Source: Zoogloeaceae bacterium (GTDB lineage Bacteria; Pseudomonadota; Gammaproteobacteria; Burkholderiales; Rhodocyclaceae). From it: a stretch of DNA of 64,000 nt. Under the pieces are notes generated by a model. The model worked only from the letters and a program-made list of their open reading frames with translations. It was not told where the DNA came from and ran no database searches. The stretch is taken from NCBI GenBank assembly GCA_024235595.1, contig JACKMC010000016.1, positions 1 to 64,000 of the forward strand, in the 5' to 3' direction. The stretch's first letter is position 1. Every line of letters begins with the position of its first letter. The translations under genes were made by a program, and so were the position numbers. This document shows, one piece after another, positions 1 through 8,808 of this stretch.

Positions 1-110
1 TACCGACCGCCATGCCCGCGATGGAGGCACGACTAGCCGCCGGCAATGGCGAAGCCGAGCCGGCAGAAGCCTTCCCCTTCTGCAACGCCGAGTGCAGCCC
101 GCGGCGTCGC

Positions 111-1355
111 TCAGAACGCCAGGTATCGAATCTCGTTGGCCTGGGCCGACGTGCTGGACGGCGCACCGGCGCTGTTCAGCACAGGCCCCTTGAAATAGAT
201 TCGATCGTGCGGCGCGTAATAGAAACCCTTGGTGTCCCCGAAGCCGTACGCCCAGCCTGCCGGGCTGATGTCCTCCCACGGGCCGTTCGCGCCGAGTGGC
301 CATGCCAGCAGCCTCCGCCCTATTCGGATGACGCGATTGCGGGTCGTATCCAGCACCCACTGGCACATGCCGTAGTCGTGCGGGTAACCAGCCAGTGCGT
401 CGGCGAAGGTGCTCACGATGCTCGGCAGCCTGCCGTCGGCGCATGGGGCGAGATCCAGAATCTGGCAGTCCTGGTTGACCGCCGTGTGCCTGCGCTTGAG
501 CCCACCGCCGATGAAGAGTTTCGAGTCGTCGAAGACCACGCCGTTGGAGATGGACCGGGACCAGCAGCCGAGCGGCAGGGCCGCTTCGGGCGCCAGGAGA
601 ACCCGCGCCAGCCATGGTCTCGTCGAGCGCGCCGGGTAATCGGGATTGCGGCGCAGAATGCCGACGTAGCCACCAGCGCCACCTGTTCCGCCGCCGATCC
701 ACAGTCCGATGTCGAGCGCCGGAACATAGCTCCTGAAGCCGTCGTAGAACTGTGCCCCCCCACCCCATGCCGACCGCGCCAGCGCATCCATGTCGATGAA
801 GTCGGTTTTCGCGGTGCCGGGCGCCTGCTCGGTGCCAACAAGCACCGCATTGCCCGCGCGGTTCATGCGCAGCGCCGGTGTCTTGAAGGGCGGAGCGGAG
901 CCGTGCGTCCATCGCGCCGAAGCGAAATCGTAAACGCCGCCGACACCGCTCAGATCGACCAGCCTGTCATCCGACGCCAGGTACATCTGGTGGGTGTTGT
1001 CGTAGGTGTAGACTTTCTCGTTCTTGAAGACGTAGTCGCCTGGCTGCGACGCCAGGATCACGTCGTGCGGGTCCCTCGAGCCGGGGACATAGGCAGCGGT
1101 CCCGTGCTCCCACGGATGCAGATAGCCCGCGGTGTTGCTGTCCGGGTCGTAGAAGCGGATGCCATTGTTGAATTCGTAGCCATGGTTGTTTCCGCCCTGC
1201 TCGATGAGCATGCCCCTGCGGACCTGCACATCGTCGAAGGCCCGCCAGGAATCCTGGCCCTCGGTGGGCATCGAGATGCCCGTGGTCCCGAGCGTGGCGA
1301 TGCCGAGCGAGGGCGCGGTCGGGAAATCACTGCTGTCTGCGTAGTGCATGGGCAT
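111..1355 (-). CDS. Hypothetical protein, probably missing its true N-terminus
   Basis: I do not recognise the family. The frame from the ATG at 1355 encodes about 414 residues rich in Tyr, Trp, Asn and Gly, with blocks such as YDFASARW and KVYTYDNT. These resemble kelch-type beta-propeller strands, but that is only a resemblance. No signal peptide is visible at this start. The same frame stays open upstream to 1616 but loses protein-like character there. A neighbouring frame just upstream (about 1380-1520) reads convincingly (LFYNLGRGHGFNAGRLPLGF), which suggests a frameshift near 1375-1395 has cut the gene in two. The product may be non-functional. Confidence 0.45.
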   Translation of the reverse strand: MPMHYADSSDFPTAPSLGIATLGTTGISMPTEGQDSWRAFDDVQVRRGMLIEQGGNNHGYEFNNGIRFYDPDSNTAGYLHPWEHGTAAYVPGSRDPHDVILASQPGDYVFKNEKVYTYDNTHQMYLASDDRLVDLSGVGGVYDFASARWTHGSAPPFKTPALRMNRAGNAVLVGTEQAPGTAKTDFIDMDALARSAWGGGAQFYDGFRSYVPALDIGLWIGGGTGGAGGYVGILRRNPDYPARSTRPWLARVLLAPEAALPLGCWSRSISNGVVFDDSKLFIGGGLKRRHTAVNQDCQILDLAPCADGRLPSIVSTFADALAGYPHDYGMCQWVLDTTRNRVIRIGRRLLAWPLGANGPWEDISPAGWAYGFGDTKGFYYAPHDRIYFKGPVLNSAGAPSSTSAQANEIRYLAF

Positions 1356-1666
1356 CTCCGCGGCGAGCACCGTTGCAAGCCGTCGGCGGGCGTCTCCCGG
1401 ACGGCATCCTCGTTCAGGCCCTGGCGGCACTCGAACCCGAGCGGCAGGCGCCCAGCGTTGAAGCCATGGCCTCGCCCGAGATTGTAGAACAGCTCGACAC
1501 GGCGAGGACATCGGGCCGGGTTGCAGGCTCGGCCAATCGGCGAACCGAAGCCACTTCACGTAGCGAGCCGTGAAGATCGAAAGCCCTGGACCCCGGCCTG
1601 CGCCGGGGCGACGCATCGTCAGCGGCCGGCGCGCCCGTGATCAATCCCGCACGCGACCCGACACCC
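1356..1666. other. Gene-free stretch with possible 5' remnant of the left-edge gene
   Basis: The part near 1380-1520 may be the frameshifted 5' portion of the hypothetical gene to the left (minus strand). The part near 1587-1613 is a palindromic dispersed repeat. Nothing else is seen before the opgD stop. Confidence 0.4.
1587..1613. repeat. REP-like palindromic element
   Basis: A perfect 7-bp inverted repeat with a 4-base loop (CCCCGGC-CTGC-GCCGGGG, 1591-1608) sits inside TGGA...CGACG. This is the layout of the small dispersed REP-type palindromes common in proteobacteria. It could also act as a weak hairpin terminator after opgD. It is related in style to the elements at 13813-13912. Confidence 0.5.
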
Positions 1667-3232
1667 TCAACCCCCCGGCGGCGACCACTGGTACAGCCAG
1701 GTCTCCGACAGCGCCCGTCCATCGGCGCGCAGGAACACCCGCAGGTTGATCGGCTCGCGGCTGCCCGCCTTCGGCTTGAGGTCGAACATCACCCGGTAGC
1801 CGTTCACCGCATGCAGCGGCCGCGCCGAGGCGAGTTCGATTTCGCCGCCCGAGCTGTCGATCACCGGTTCGACCTTGACGTCGCGCCCGAGCATCGGCAA
1901 GTCGCCGCCGGCGAAGTCGATGGCGAAGCGCCAGGAGAAATACTTTCGCGGCTGGCCAACGACGCCGCCGAGGCCGGTGCGGGTGGCGATGACGCGCGCC
2001 GCGGCGGGTTCGACCGGGGCGTGGGCGCCCCAGTGCAGGCGGTAGCTGAAGAGCCGTTCCTCACCCGGCCGGGCGGGCTCGGCGGGGTTCCAGAAGGCGA
2101 CGATGTTGTCGAAGGTTTCGTCTTCGGTGGGCAGCTCCATGAGCTGCACCGCGCCCTTGCCCCAGTCGCCCTTGGGTTCGACCCACAGGCTCGGGCGGCG
2201 CTCGTAGAAGACGCCGTCGTCCTGGTAGTTCTCGAAGTTGCGGTCGCGTTGCATCAGGCCGAAGCCGCGCGGGCTCTGGTCGGCGTAGGAGTTGAAGCGC
2301 AGGTGCTCGGGGTTGAGCAGCGGGCGCCAGATCCATTCGCCGCTGCCGCTGAGCATGGCGAGGCCGTCGGAGTCGTGGATCTCGGGGCGCCAGTCGTAGG
2401 CCTTGCGGCGGTCGTTCTCGCCGGTCTGGTACATGCTGGTGAGCGGTGCCACGCCGAGCCGCTCGATGGCCTTGCGCGGATAGAGCGCGGCGTCGACGTC
2501 CATCACCTGCACCGCGCCCGGGGCGATCACGAAGCGATACGCGCCGGCCACGCTGGGCGAGTCCATCAGCGCATGGACGGTGAGCTGGCCGGAATCCCTG
2601 GCCGGTCGCTCGAACCAGAAATGGGTGAACTGCGGAAACTCCTCGGCGCGCGGCAGGCCGGTGTCGACCGCCAGCGCGCGGGCCGAGAGGCCAAACTGCA
2701 TCTCGCCGCCGACCGCGCGGAAATAGCTGGCGCCGAGGAAGGCGGCGAGGTCGCGCTGCGGGTCGGTGTGGAAGAGCAGCTTGAAGCCGGCGAAGCCGAG
2801 ATCCCTGGGCAGCTTGCGGCCGTCGACGCCGCTCTTGCCGTAGTCGAACATGGCCGGGTCGTAGGCGAGCTGCTGGGCCTGGCCGTCCACCACTTCGTAC
2901 ATCTGCACCGGGCTCTCGAAGAGATAGCCGGGGTGGAAGAAGCGCACCTGGAAGAGTCGCGACTCGTCGGCCCACAGGCCGTGGTCGGGCTTGAAGTGGA
3001 TGGCGTTGTAGGTGTCGAAATCGAGCGCCTTGAGCGAGGCGTCAGTGATCTTCGACGGCGCGAGGTAGTCGGCAGCGGCGAGCGAGCGCGCCCGGCCCTT
3101 GAGCCAGGCGTAGTCGAAGGGCTTCTTGTCACCGAGCGCTTTGAGCTGGGCCGCCGCCGCGAGCGGAGCGAAGAGCGGCGAGCAGGCTGCCGCGAGGGCC
3201 GTCGAGTATTTCAGGAATTGTCGTCTGTGCAT
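1667..3232 (-). CDS. opgD: Periplasmic glucan biosynthesis protein OpgD/MdoG family, Tat-exported
   Basis: OpgD shapes the branching of osmoregulated periplasmic glucans in the periplasm. The 521-residue product begins MHRRQFLKYS followed by a hydrophobic run ending in AAAA, a typical twin-arginine signal, and this sets the start at the ATG at 3232. The mature part aligns in style with OpgG over its whole length (blocks DYNAI-like, PAMFDYG, LGFAGFKLLF, SYFRA, HDSDGL, EWIWRPL, RGFGLMQRDR). It is the last gene of opgG-opgH-opgD and starts 104 nt inside the end of opgH, an unusually long overlap. The Tat signal favours OpgD over OpgG. Confidence 0.88.
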   Translation of the reverse strand: MHRRQFLKYSTALAAACSPLFAPLAAAAQLKALGDKKPFDYAWLKGRARSLAAADYLAPSKITDASLKALDFDTYNAIHFKPDHGLWADESRLFQVRFFHPGYLFESPVQMYEVVDGQAQQLAYDPAMFDYGKSGVDGRKLPRDLGFAGFKLLFHTDPQRDLAAFLGASYFRAVGGEMQFGLSARALAVDTGLPRAEEFPQFTHFWFERPARDSGQLTVHALMDSPSVAGAYRFVIAPGAVQVMDVDAALYPRKAIERLGVAPLTSMYQTGENDRRKAYDWRPEIHDSDGLAMLSGSGEWIWRPLLNPEHLRFNSYADQSPRGFGLMQRDRNFENYQDDGVFYERRPSLWVEPKGDWGKGAVQLMELPTEDETFDNIVAFWNPAEPARPGEERLFSYRLHWGAHAPVEPAAARVIATRTGLGGVVGQPRKYFSWRFAIDFAGGDLPMLGRDVKVEPVIDSSGGEIELASARPLHAVNGYRVMFDLKPKAGSREPINLRVFLRADGRALSETWLYQWSPPGG

Positions 3233-5546
3233 CTGTCTGCCCCGCGGCGACCCCGTACCAGTCGTCATGACTGTCGGGCGAGGTCCATATCCGCTGGTGG
3301 AGTTGGAAAAGCGATTCGGAGTCGGCCAGCAGCGTCATCTTCTGCTGCCGGTCGAGGGCGCCGGGGCCACGCCGTGCGGCCTCGTCAACCAGCGCGCGGC
3401 GGGCAGCGCGGGTCGCCTCGGTGAAGCGGGTGCGGCGATTGACTGCCGCACGCAGCACCGCGTTCATCCCGGGATCGACCACCGCTTCGCGGAAGCCGGG
3501 CGCCCCGGGGGCGGCCTCGATCTCGTCGCGCAGGGTGCGCAGCACCCGCGGCGGCTGCGACTCTTCGGGAATCAGCAGGATGCCGTTCTCGCGCAGACCG
3601 CGCCCGATCGTCACCCGGCTGGTATATACCGATACCGGGATCGACAGCGCCAGCGCCCCGGCCACCGGCAGCAGCCACCACAGGAACGAAGGATTCAGCC
3701 AGTAAACAAAGCCGGCCCAGGCGATGCCGAGCAGGCTGTGCAGGCCATGGCGGCGCAGCGCGTCCAGCCAGCCGGTCTCGGTATCCTCGCGCTGCGGCGA
3801 GCGCCAGCCGGTATTCACGCCGAGCAGCGCGCCGACCACGAACTGGGTATGAAAGAGCATGCGCACCGGCGCCAGCAGCGCCGACAGCAGGGTCTCGAGC
3901 AGCGCTCCGAGGGCGAGACGCAGCCCGCCACCGAAGCCGCGCGCACCCTTCACCAACAGCAGGATCACGGCCAGCACCTTGGGCAGGAAGAGCAGCGTCG
4001 CGGTGGCGCCGAAGAGGCCCAGCGCCCACTCGGGATGCCACTCCGGCCACAACGGAAAGAGCTGGTTGGGCTCGACGAAGTACTGCGGCTCGGAGAGGGT
4101 ATGCATGGCCAGCAGCACGGTAGACAGGATCAGCGAGAGGAACCACAGCGGCGCCGACAGGTAGGCCATCACCCCGGTCATGAACACCGCGCGGTGGGCC
4201 GGATGCAGGCCGCGCGACAGGAACAGCCGGAAGTTCATGAGGTTGCCCTGGCACCAGCGGCGGTCGCGCTTGAGCTCGTCGTCGAGGTTGGGCGGCATCT
4301 CCTCGTAGCTGCCGGGCAGGTCGTAGGCGAGCCACACGCCCCAGCCGGCGCGACGCATGAGCGCCGCCTCGACGAAGTCGTGGGAGAGGATCTCGCCCGA
4401 TAGCGAGCCCTTGCCGGGCAGGCGCGCCAGCGCGCAATGGCGCATGAAGGGCTCCACGCGGATGATCGCGTTGTGGCCCCAGTAGTGCGATTCGGCGAGC
4501 TGCCAGTAGTGCAGGCCGGCGGTAAACAGCGGCCCGTACACCCGCGTGGCGAACTGCTGCATACGGGCATAGAAGGTGTCGCGCCCGGCCGCACGCGGGC
4601 CGGTCTGGATGATGCCGGCATCGGGGTTGGCTTCCATCAGGCGCACCAGCCGCCCCAGGCAGTCGCCGGTCATCACGCTGTCGGCATCGAAACCGATCAT
4701 GTAGCGATAGTTCTTGCCCCAGCGGCGGCAGAAGTCGGCGACGTTGCCGCTCTTCTTCTTGATGCGGTGCTGGCGCCAGCGGTAGAACACCCGGTCGAAG
4801 CAGTCCAGCTCGCGGCACATGCGGTGCCAGGCCTCGACCTCGGCGGCGCGGGCATCGGGGTCGCCGCTGTCCGAGAGCACGAAGAAGTCGAAGTGTTCGA
4901 GGTCGCCGCTGCGCGCCAGCGAGGCGTAGCTTGCACGCAGGCCGGCGAAGACACGGTCTACGTCCTCGTTGCAGATCGGCATGATGATCGCGGTGCGCGC
5001 CTCGCCGGCGATCGGTGCGTCCGGCGCGGCGGTGCGCGAGATGGCGTGCCGGTCGCCGCCGACGAGCTGCACCATGAAGCCCCACAGCGCGGTCCAGAAA
5101 CCCGCCGAGACCCAGCAAAAGAGCACCGCGAAGAGCACCAGCACCACCATCTCGAGGGGCTTCTGGCCGTGGTAGGGCAGTACCGCGGTCATGAAACTGG
5201 TGGCCACGTAGGTCTGGCCGAGCATCAGCGCCACCAGGGTGAAGCGACGCAGCGACGCGAGCCGCGCCAGCCGCTCGCGCCCGGCCACCTTTGGCGGGCG
5301 CGCCGCGGCCAGCGCTTCTGCCGCTGTCAGGGTGCATTCATCGGCATCGTCATCCAGCCATTCGCGCGGCGCCATCGAGCTGCGATTGAGCGGCGGCGCG
5401 GTCCTCAAGATGGGTTCGCCCGATGCGTCGGCGACGATTACGGGCCCGCGTCCGCTCGCCGGTCCGACCTGCAGCGCTTCGTGCCGCCCTGCCGTTTGCG
5501 CTGCGGCGGCATTCGTTTTCGGCGATGTCGTACTGTCTGGGGCCAT
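3129..5546 (-). CDS. opgH: Glucans biosynthesis glucosyltransferase H
   Basis: This inner-membrane GT2 glycosyltransferase polymerises UDP-glucose into the linear beta-1,2 glucan backbone and moves it towards the periplasm. The 805-residue protein has N-terminal membrane helices (about 100-165). Its cytoplasmic catalytic domain has IIMPICNED near 187, GFDADS near 285-290 (the DxD sugar-nucleotide site) and a C-terminal RDRRWCQGN (QxxRW-type motif). A second cluster of membrane helices follows. Length is close to E. coli OpgH (about 847). It follows opgG by 71 bp, and its last 104 nt overlap opgD. Confidence 0.93.
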   Translation of the reverse strand: MAPDSTTSPKTNAAAAQTAGRHEALQVGPASGRGPVIVADASGEPILRTAPPLNRSSMAPREWLDDDADECTLTAAEALAAARPPKVAGRERLARLASLRRFTLVALMLGQTYVATSFMTAVLPYHGQKPLEMVVLVLFAVLFCWVSAGFWTALWGFMVQLVGGDRHAISRTAAPDAPIAGEARTAIIMPICNEDVDRVFAGLRASYASLARSGDLEHFDFFVLSDSGDPDARAAEVEAWHRMCRELDCFDRVFYRWRQHRIKKKSGNVADFCRRWGKNYRYMIGFDADSVMTGDCLGRLVRLMEANPDAGIIQTGPRAAGRDTFYARMQQFATRVYGPLFTAGLHYWQLAESHYWGHNAIIRVEPFMRHCALARLPGKGSLSGEILSHDFVEAALMRRAGWGVWLAYDLPGSYEEMPPNLDDELKRDRRWCQGNLMNFRLFLSRGLHPAHRAVFMTGVMAYLSAPLWFLSLILSTVLLAMHTLSEPQYFVEPNQLFPLWPEWHPEWALGLFGATATLLFLPKVLAVILLLVKGARGFGGGLRLALGALLETLLSALLAPVRMLFHTQFVVGALLGVNTGWRSPQREDTETGWLDALRRHGLHSLLGIAWAGFVYWLNPSFLWWLLPVAGALALSIPVSVYTSRVTIGRGLRENGILLIPEESQPPRVLRTLRDEIEAAPGAPGFREAVVDPGMNAVLRAAVNRRTRFTEATRAARRALVDEAARRGPGALDRQQKMTLLADSESLFQLHQRIWTSPDSHDDWYGVAAGQTDAQTTIPEILDGPRGSLLAALRSARGGGPAQSAR

Positions 5547-5617
5547 GCGTCTTGGGCACTCGCTTGCGATTCAGGATTCGGTCGGCATTGTGAGGCCGTT
5601 GCTGCCGCCACGCGCGA

Positions 5618-7177
5618 TCATTCACCCGGCAAGATGTAACTCCAGGTTTCCGACAGCAGCGCCGGCTTGCCATCCTTGCCCACCCCTTGGAGCTGGGCAC
5701 GCAACTCCACGGGCTTGGCGTCGTCGCGACGACGCATGCGGATGATCATGCGCTGGCCTGCGGTACTGTCGTTGCGCCGCACCGTCATGTCGATGAGTTC
5801 GCCGTTGGGGTCGATCGAGAAATCGGCCTTCACCGCGGCATCGGGCGACAGGGCGGCGAGCGCGGGCCCGGCAAAGTCCACCCGCAGCCAGATCTCGTTC
5901 TCGCCCCCCTCGCCCGGCGCGCGGCCACTGCGGGTCTGCGTCACCGAGGCCAGCGGCGGCAGGGTCTCGCCGCTCATCTGCCAACCGAGGCGGTAGGAGA
6001 ACTCCCGGTACTTGCCCTTGGCGATGCCACCATCGGGCACCCAATAGGCGACGATGTTGTCGTTCGATTCATCCGGGGTGGGGATCTGCACCAGCTCCAC
6101 ATGACCGACCCCCCAGTCGCCATCGGGGGTAATCCAGGCGCTCGGGCGCAACTCCAAGCGGCCGTCCGGGTCCTGGTAGCTGGAGAAGGCCCGGTCGCGC
6201 TGCATCAGGCCGAAACCGCGCGGATTGGTGGTGCCGAAGGTGGTCACCAGCAGGCGCTTGGGATTCACCAGCGGACGCCAGATCCACTCACCTTCGCCGG
6301 TCAGCAGCGACAGGCCATCGGAATCATGCACCTCGGGACGATAGTCGCCCGCGGGCGGCGGCTGGTTCTCGCCGAAGAAGAACATGCTGGTCAGCGGCGC
6401 GATGCCGAGCTTGGCCACTTCGCCGCGCGGGTAAAGCCGCGCGCGCACCTCCATTGCGGTTTCGGTGCCGGGTCGCAGCACGAAGCGGTAGGCACCGGTC
6501 ATGCGCCGCGAATCGAGCAGCGCATAGATGATCAGCTCCTTGCTGCCGGCCACCGGGCGGGCGATCCAGAATTCGCTGAAGCGCGGGAACTCCTCGCCGG
6601 AACTCAGCGCCGTGTCGATCGCCAGGCCGCGCGCCGAAGCGCCATAGCCCTGCCCCTTGCCGAGCGCCCGGAAATAGCTCGCGCCCACAAAGGACAGCAC
6701 TTCGTCCATGCGGTCCTTGCGATTGAGCGGATGGACGATCCGGAAACCCGCAAAGCCGAGCTCCTTGAGCTTCTTCTGGTCGAGCTTGAGATCACCGAAA
6801 TCGAACATCGCGGGATCGAAGCGCAGCGGTCGAACGCCGTCGAGGTTGACGACGTTGATCTTCACCTGCTGGTCGAATCGCATGCCGCGCGGCAGCAGCG
6901 AGACCTCGAAGCCCACGGTGCTGCCCGCCCACAGGTTGCGGCCCGGCCTGGGGCGAATCGCATGGTAGCGGCCTGGCGTCAGGTTGCGCAGCGCATCCGG
7001 GATCTTGTTGTCCGGCGCCTCGTAGTCCTCGCTGGCAAGCTTGCGCGCCTTGGCGGCGACATCGAGGAAACCGAAGGCAGCGGCGGTCGAGGGCGCAATC
7101 GCGCAGGCGAGCAGCAGCGGCAGCAGGACAATCAGACGCGAGATCGCAAGACCCCGCGGAACATCGGCTCGGAACAT
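5618..7177 (-). CDS. opgG: Glucans biosynthesis protein G (periplasmic)
   Basis: OpgG is needed for glucan backbone synthesis or substitution in the periplasm. The 519-residue product begins with a Sec-type signal (LIVLLPLLLACAIAPSTAAA) and carries family blocks PAMFDFGDL, ELGFAGFRIV, SYFRALG, HDSDGLSLL, EWIWRPLVNP and RGFGLMQRDR. I chose the ATG at 7177. A TTG four codons upstream is also in frame, but neither start has a strong ribosome-binding site. It is the first gene of the opgGHD operon, so the operon promoter should lie in 7178-7363. No clear sigma-70 boxes stand out there. Confidence 0.93.
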   Translation of the reverse strand: MFRADVPRGLAISRLIVLLPLLLACAIAPSTAAAFGFLDVAAKARKLASEDYEAPDNKIPDALRNLTPGRYHAIRPRPGRNLWAGSTVGFEVSLLPRGMRFDQQVKINVVNLDGVRPLRFDPAMFDFGDLKLDQKKLKELGFAGFRIVHPLNRKDRMDEVLSFVGASYFRALGKGQGYGASARGLAIDTALSSGEEFPRFSEFWIARPVAGSKELIIYALLDSRRMTGAYRFVLRPGTETAMEVRARLYPRGEVAKLGIAPLTSMFFFGENQPPPAGDYRPEVHDSDGLSLLTGEGEWIWRPLVNPKRLLVTTFGTTNPRGFGLMQRDRAFSSYQDPDGRLELRPSAWITPDGDWGVGHVELVQIPTPDESNDNIVAYWVPDGGIAKGKYREFSYRLGWQMSGETLPPLASVTQTRSGRAPGEGGENEIWLRVDFAGPALAALSPDAAVKADFSIDPNGELIDMTVRRNDSTAGQRMIIRMRRRDDAKPVELRAQLQGVGKDGKPALLSETWSYILPGE

Positions 7178-7363
7178 GGGCAGCTTCAATTGGCAGTGAT
7201 TGGGGCGACACGCACTCTATGGCGCAAAGCCGTTGCAGCACAAGCGGCAACGGGCTCAGCCGCAATTCTCGACCCAGCGCGGCCAGAACTGCAGCGATCG
7301 CAAGGAATGCTTACAAAATTGCTGCATTGCAAGGCCAACCCGGGCTGCTTTCTGCGAACCCGC

Positions 7364-8062
7364 TCAGCAGGCCTTGCGGTTCGCCTCGATCAACTGGTAC
7401 AGGCCGCCAAAGCGCGTTTGCTTGTGCCAGTCGAAATCACGCGCCTCCTCGGCCAGCGACTCGATCGGGGTATCGAGCAGCGACGGGGCGAAGGGCTCGA
7501 GCCAGCGAAACACCAGCGCCATCACCGGCGCCAGGGGATGCCAGCGCTGGGGACGATGGTAGTCCACAAACACCGCCCGACCGCCTGGCTTTACCGCGCC
7601 CAACAGGTTTGCGACGATGCGCCGGCGCGCGTTTTCGGGCACTTCGTGGAGCAGGAAGAAGCAGCACACGGCATCGTATTGTTCGGCGATCGGCTCGACC
7701 AGGTCGGCGACCCGCAATTCGGCCTGCCGCAGGCCGGCGAGCTTGCGGCGCGCGTTGGAGATCTGGATCGGCGCCACGTCGGTGACCACCAGGCGACCCT
7801 CGACGCCGAGACGGCGCGCCAGCATGGCCGAAAAGTCGCCGTACACGCAGGCCGCCTGCAGCACCGTCTGGCCAGGCGCGAAGCGGCTCACCGCCCAGCG
7901 CATGAGGCGGCCGGCGTTGCCCCACAGGATCGCCGAGACCACCGGCGCACGATCGAGCCAGGGCATGGTGCGCGGGTTCAGATAGGCCCAGGTGTAGGTA
8001 TCGCTGAGGTATTCGGGCAATCGCGCGGGGGCGTGCAGCACGCGTTCGGGGGATTCGCTCAT
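7364..8062 (-). CDS. rquA: Rhodoquinone biosynthesis protein RquA
   Basis: RquA is a SAM-dependent, methyltransferase-fold enzyme that converts ubiquinone to rhodoquinone, the low-potential quinone used for fumarate reduction. The 232-residue product looks like RquA rather than UbiE/UbiG. The canonical glycine-rich SAM motif is replaced by VYGDFS (73-78), and it carries LPEYLSDTYTWAYLNP near the N-terminus and CCFFLLHEVPE (133-143). The start overlaps the frdB stop by 4 nt (ATGA), so it is translationally coupled to the fumarate reductase genes. That context independently supports the call. Family identity rests on motif recall. Confidence 0.85.
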   Translation of the reverse strand: MSESPERVLHAPARLPEYLSDTYTWAYLNPRTMPWLDRAPVVSAILWGNAGRLMRWAVSRFAPGQTVLQAACVYGDFSAMLARRLGVEGRLVVTDVAPIQISNARRKLAGLRQAELRVADLVEPIAEQYDAVCCFFLLHEVPENARRRIVANLLGAVKPGGRAVFVDYHRPQRWHPLAPVMALVFRWLEPFAPSLLDTPIESLAEEARDFDWHKQTRFGGLYQLIEANRKAC

Positions 8063-8808
8063 TTCTTGTCCTTTTTGTCGAAAATGCCGCGCAGGCCCTG
8101 ACGCGCCATGCCGCGGCGCAGCCACGCCAGCTGGGCCTGCAGCGGGAGTTCCTTGGGGCACAGGTCTTCGCAGCCCATCAGGCTCATGCAGCCGAAGATG
8201 CCCTGGTCGTTGCCGATCAGCTCGTAATGATCCGCGTCGTCGCGGCTGTCGGCGGGGTCGAGGCGAAAGCGCGCGATCTTGTTGAGGCCGACCGCGCCGA
8301 CGAAACCGGGACGCATCTGCGCGGTGCCGCAGGCGGCGATGCAGCAGCCACACTCTATACAACGGTCGAGTTCATGGATTTCTTCAGCGAGCCCGGGCGA
8401 CAGCGGTGCCTCGAGCAGGTCGAGGTCGGGCTCGGCGGCCAGATGCACCCAGGTTTCGAGGCGTTCGGCGAGCTCGCGCATCCAGGTGCCGGTGTCGACC
8501 GACAGATCGGCGATCAGCGCGAAACCCGGCAGCGGATGCAGGCTGATGCGCTCGGGCAGCGCGGCGGTGAGCGTGCGGCAGGCGAGACCCGGCCGGCCGT
8601 TGATCACCATCGCGCAGGAACCGCACACCCCGGCGCGACACACGAAATCGAAGGAGAGGTCGGGGGCGACGCTCTCGCGCAGGCGGTTGAGCGCGATGAA
8701 GAGGGTCATGCCCGGCGCCTCCGCGAGCTCGTGGGTTTCCATGCGCGGGGCGCTGGCGGGGTCGCGCGGGTTGTGGCGGAAGATCGAGATCGACAGGGTG
8801 CGGCTCAT
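8059..8808 (-). CDS. frdB: Fumarate reductase iron-sulfur subunit
   Basis: This subunit passes electrons from the haem subunit to the flavoprotein through [2Fe-2S], [4Fe-4S] and [3Fe-4S] clusters. The 249-residue product has a plant-ferredoxin-type site CRAGVCGSC followed by a distal Cys, then CIECGCCIAAC and CMSLMGCEDLCP in the C-terminal half. Length fits the FrdB/SdhB family. Both ends overlap neighbours by 4 nt (frdA upstream, rquA downstream), giving one coupled operon. Sequence alone would also allow SdhB, but the diheme membrane subunit and rquA favour fumarate reduction. Confidence 0.92.
   Translation of the reverse strand: MSRTLSISIFRHNPRDPASAPRMETHELAEAPGMTLFIALNRLRESVAPDLSFDFVCRAGVCGSCAMVINGRPGLACRTLTAALPERISLHPLPGFALIADLSVDTGTWMRELAERLETWVHLAAEPDLDLLEAPLSPGLAEEIHELDRCIECGCCIAACGTAQMRPGFVGAVGLNKIARFRLDPADSRDDADHYELIGNDQGIFGCMSLMGCEDLCPKELPLQAQLAWLRRGMARQGLRGIFDKKDKK

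Noticed and set aside
5687..8101. Very long open frames opposite real genes (also 12-1487, 1637-3424, 8808-10814, 13655-16525, 22003-23586)
   Set aside because: They mirror opgG, frdA, aas, the CorA-like gene and others. Translations are Arg/His/Gly-rich without domains, signals or ribosome-binding sites, as expected of GC-rich antisense frames.
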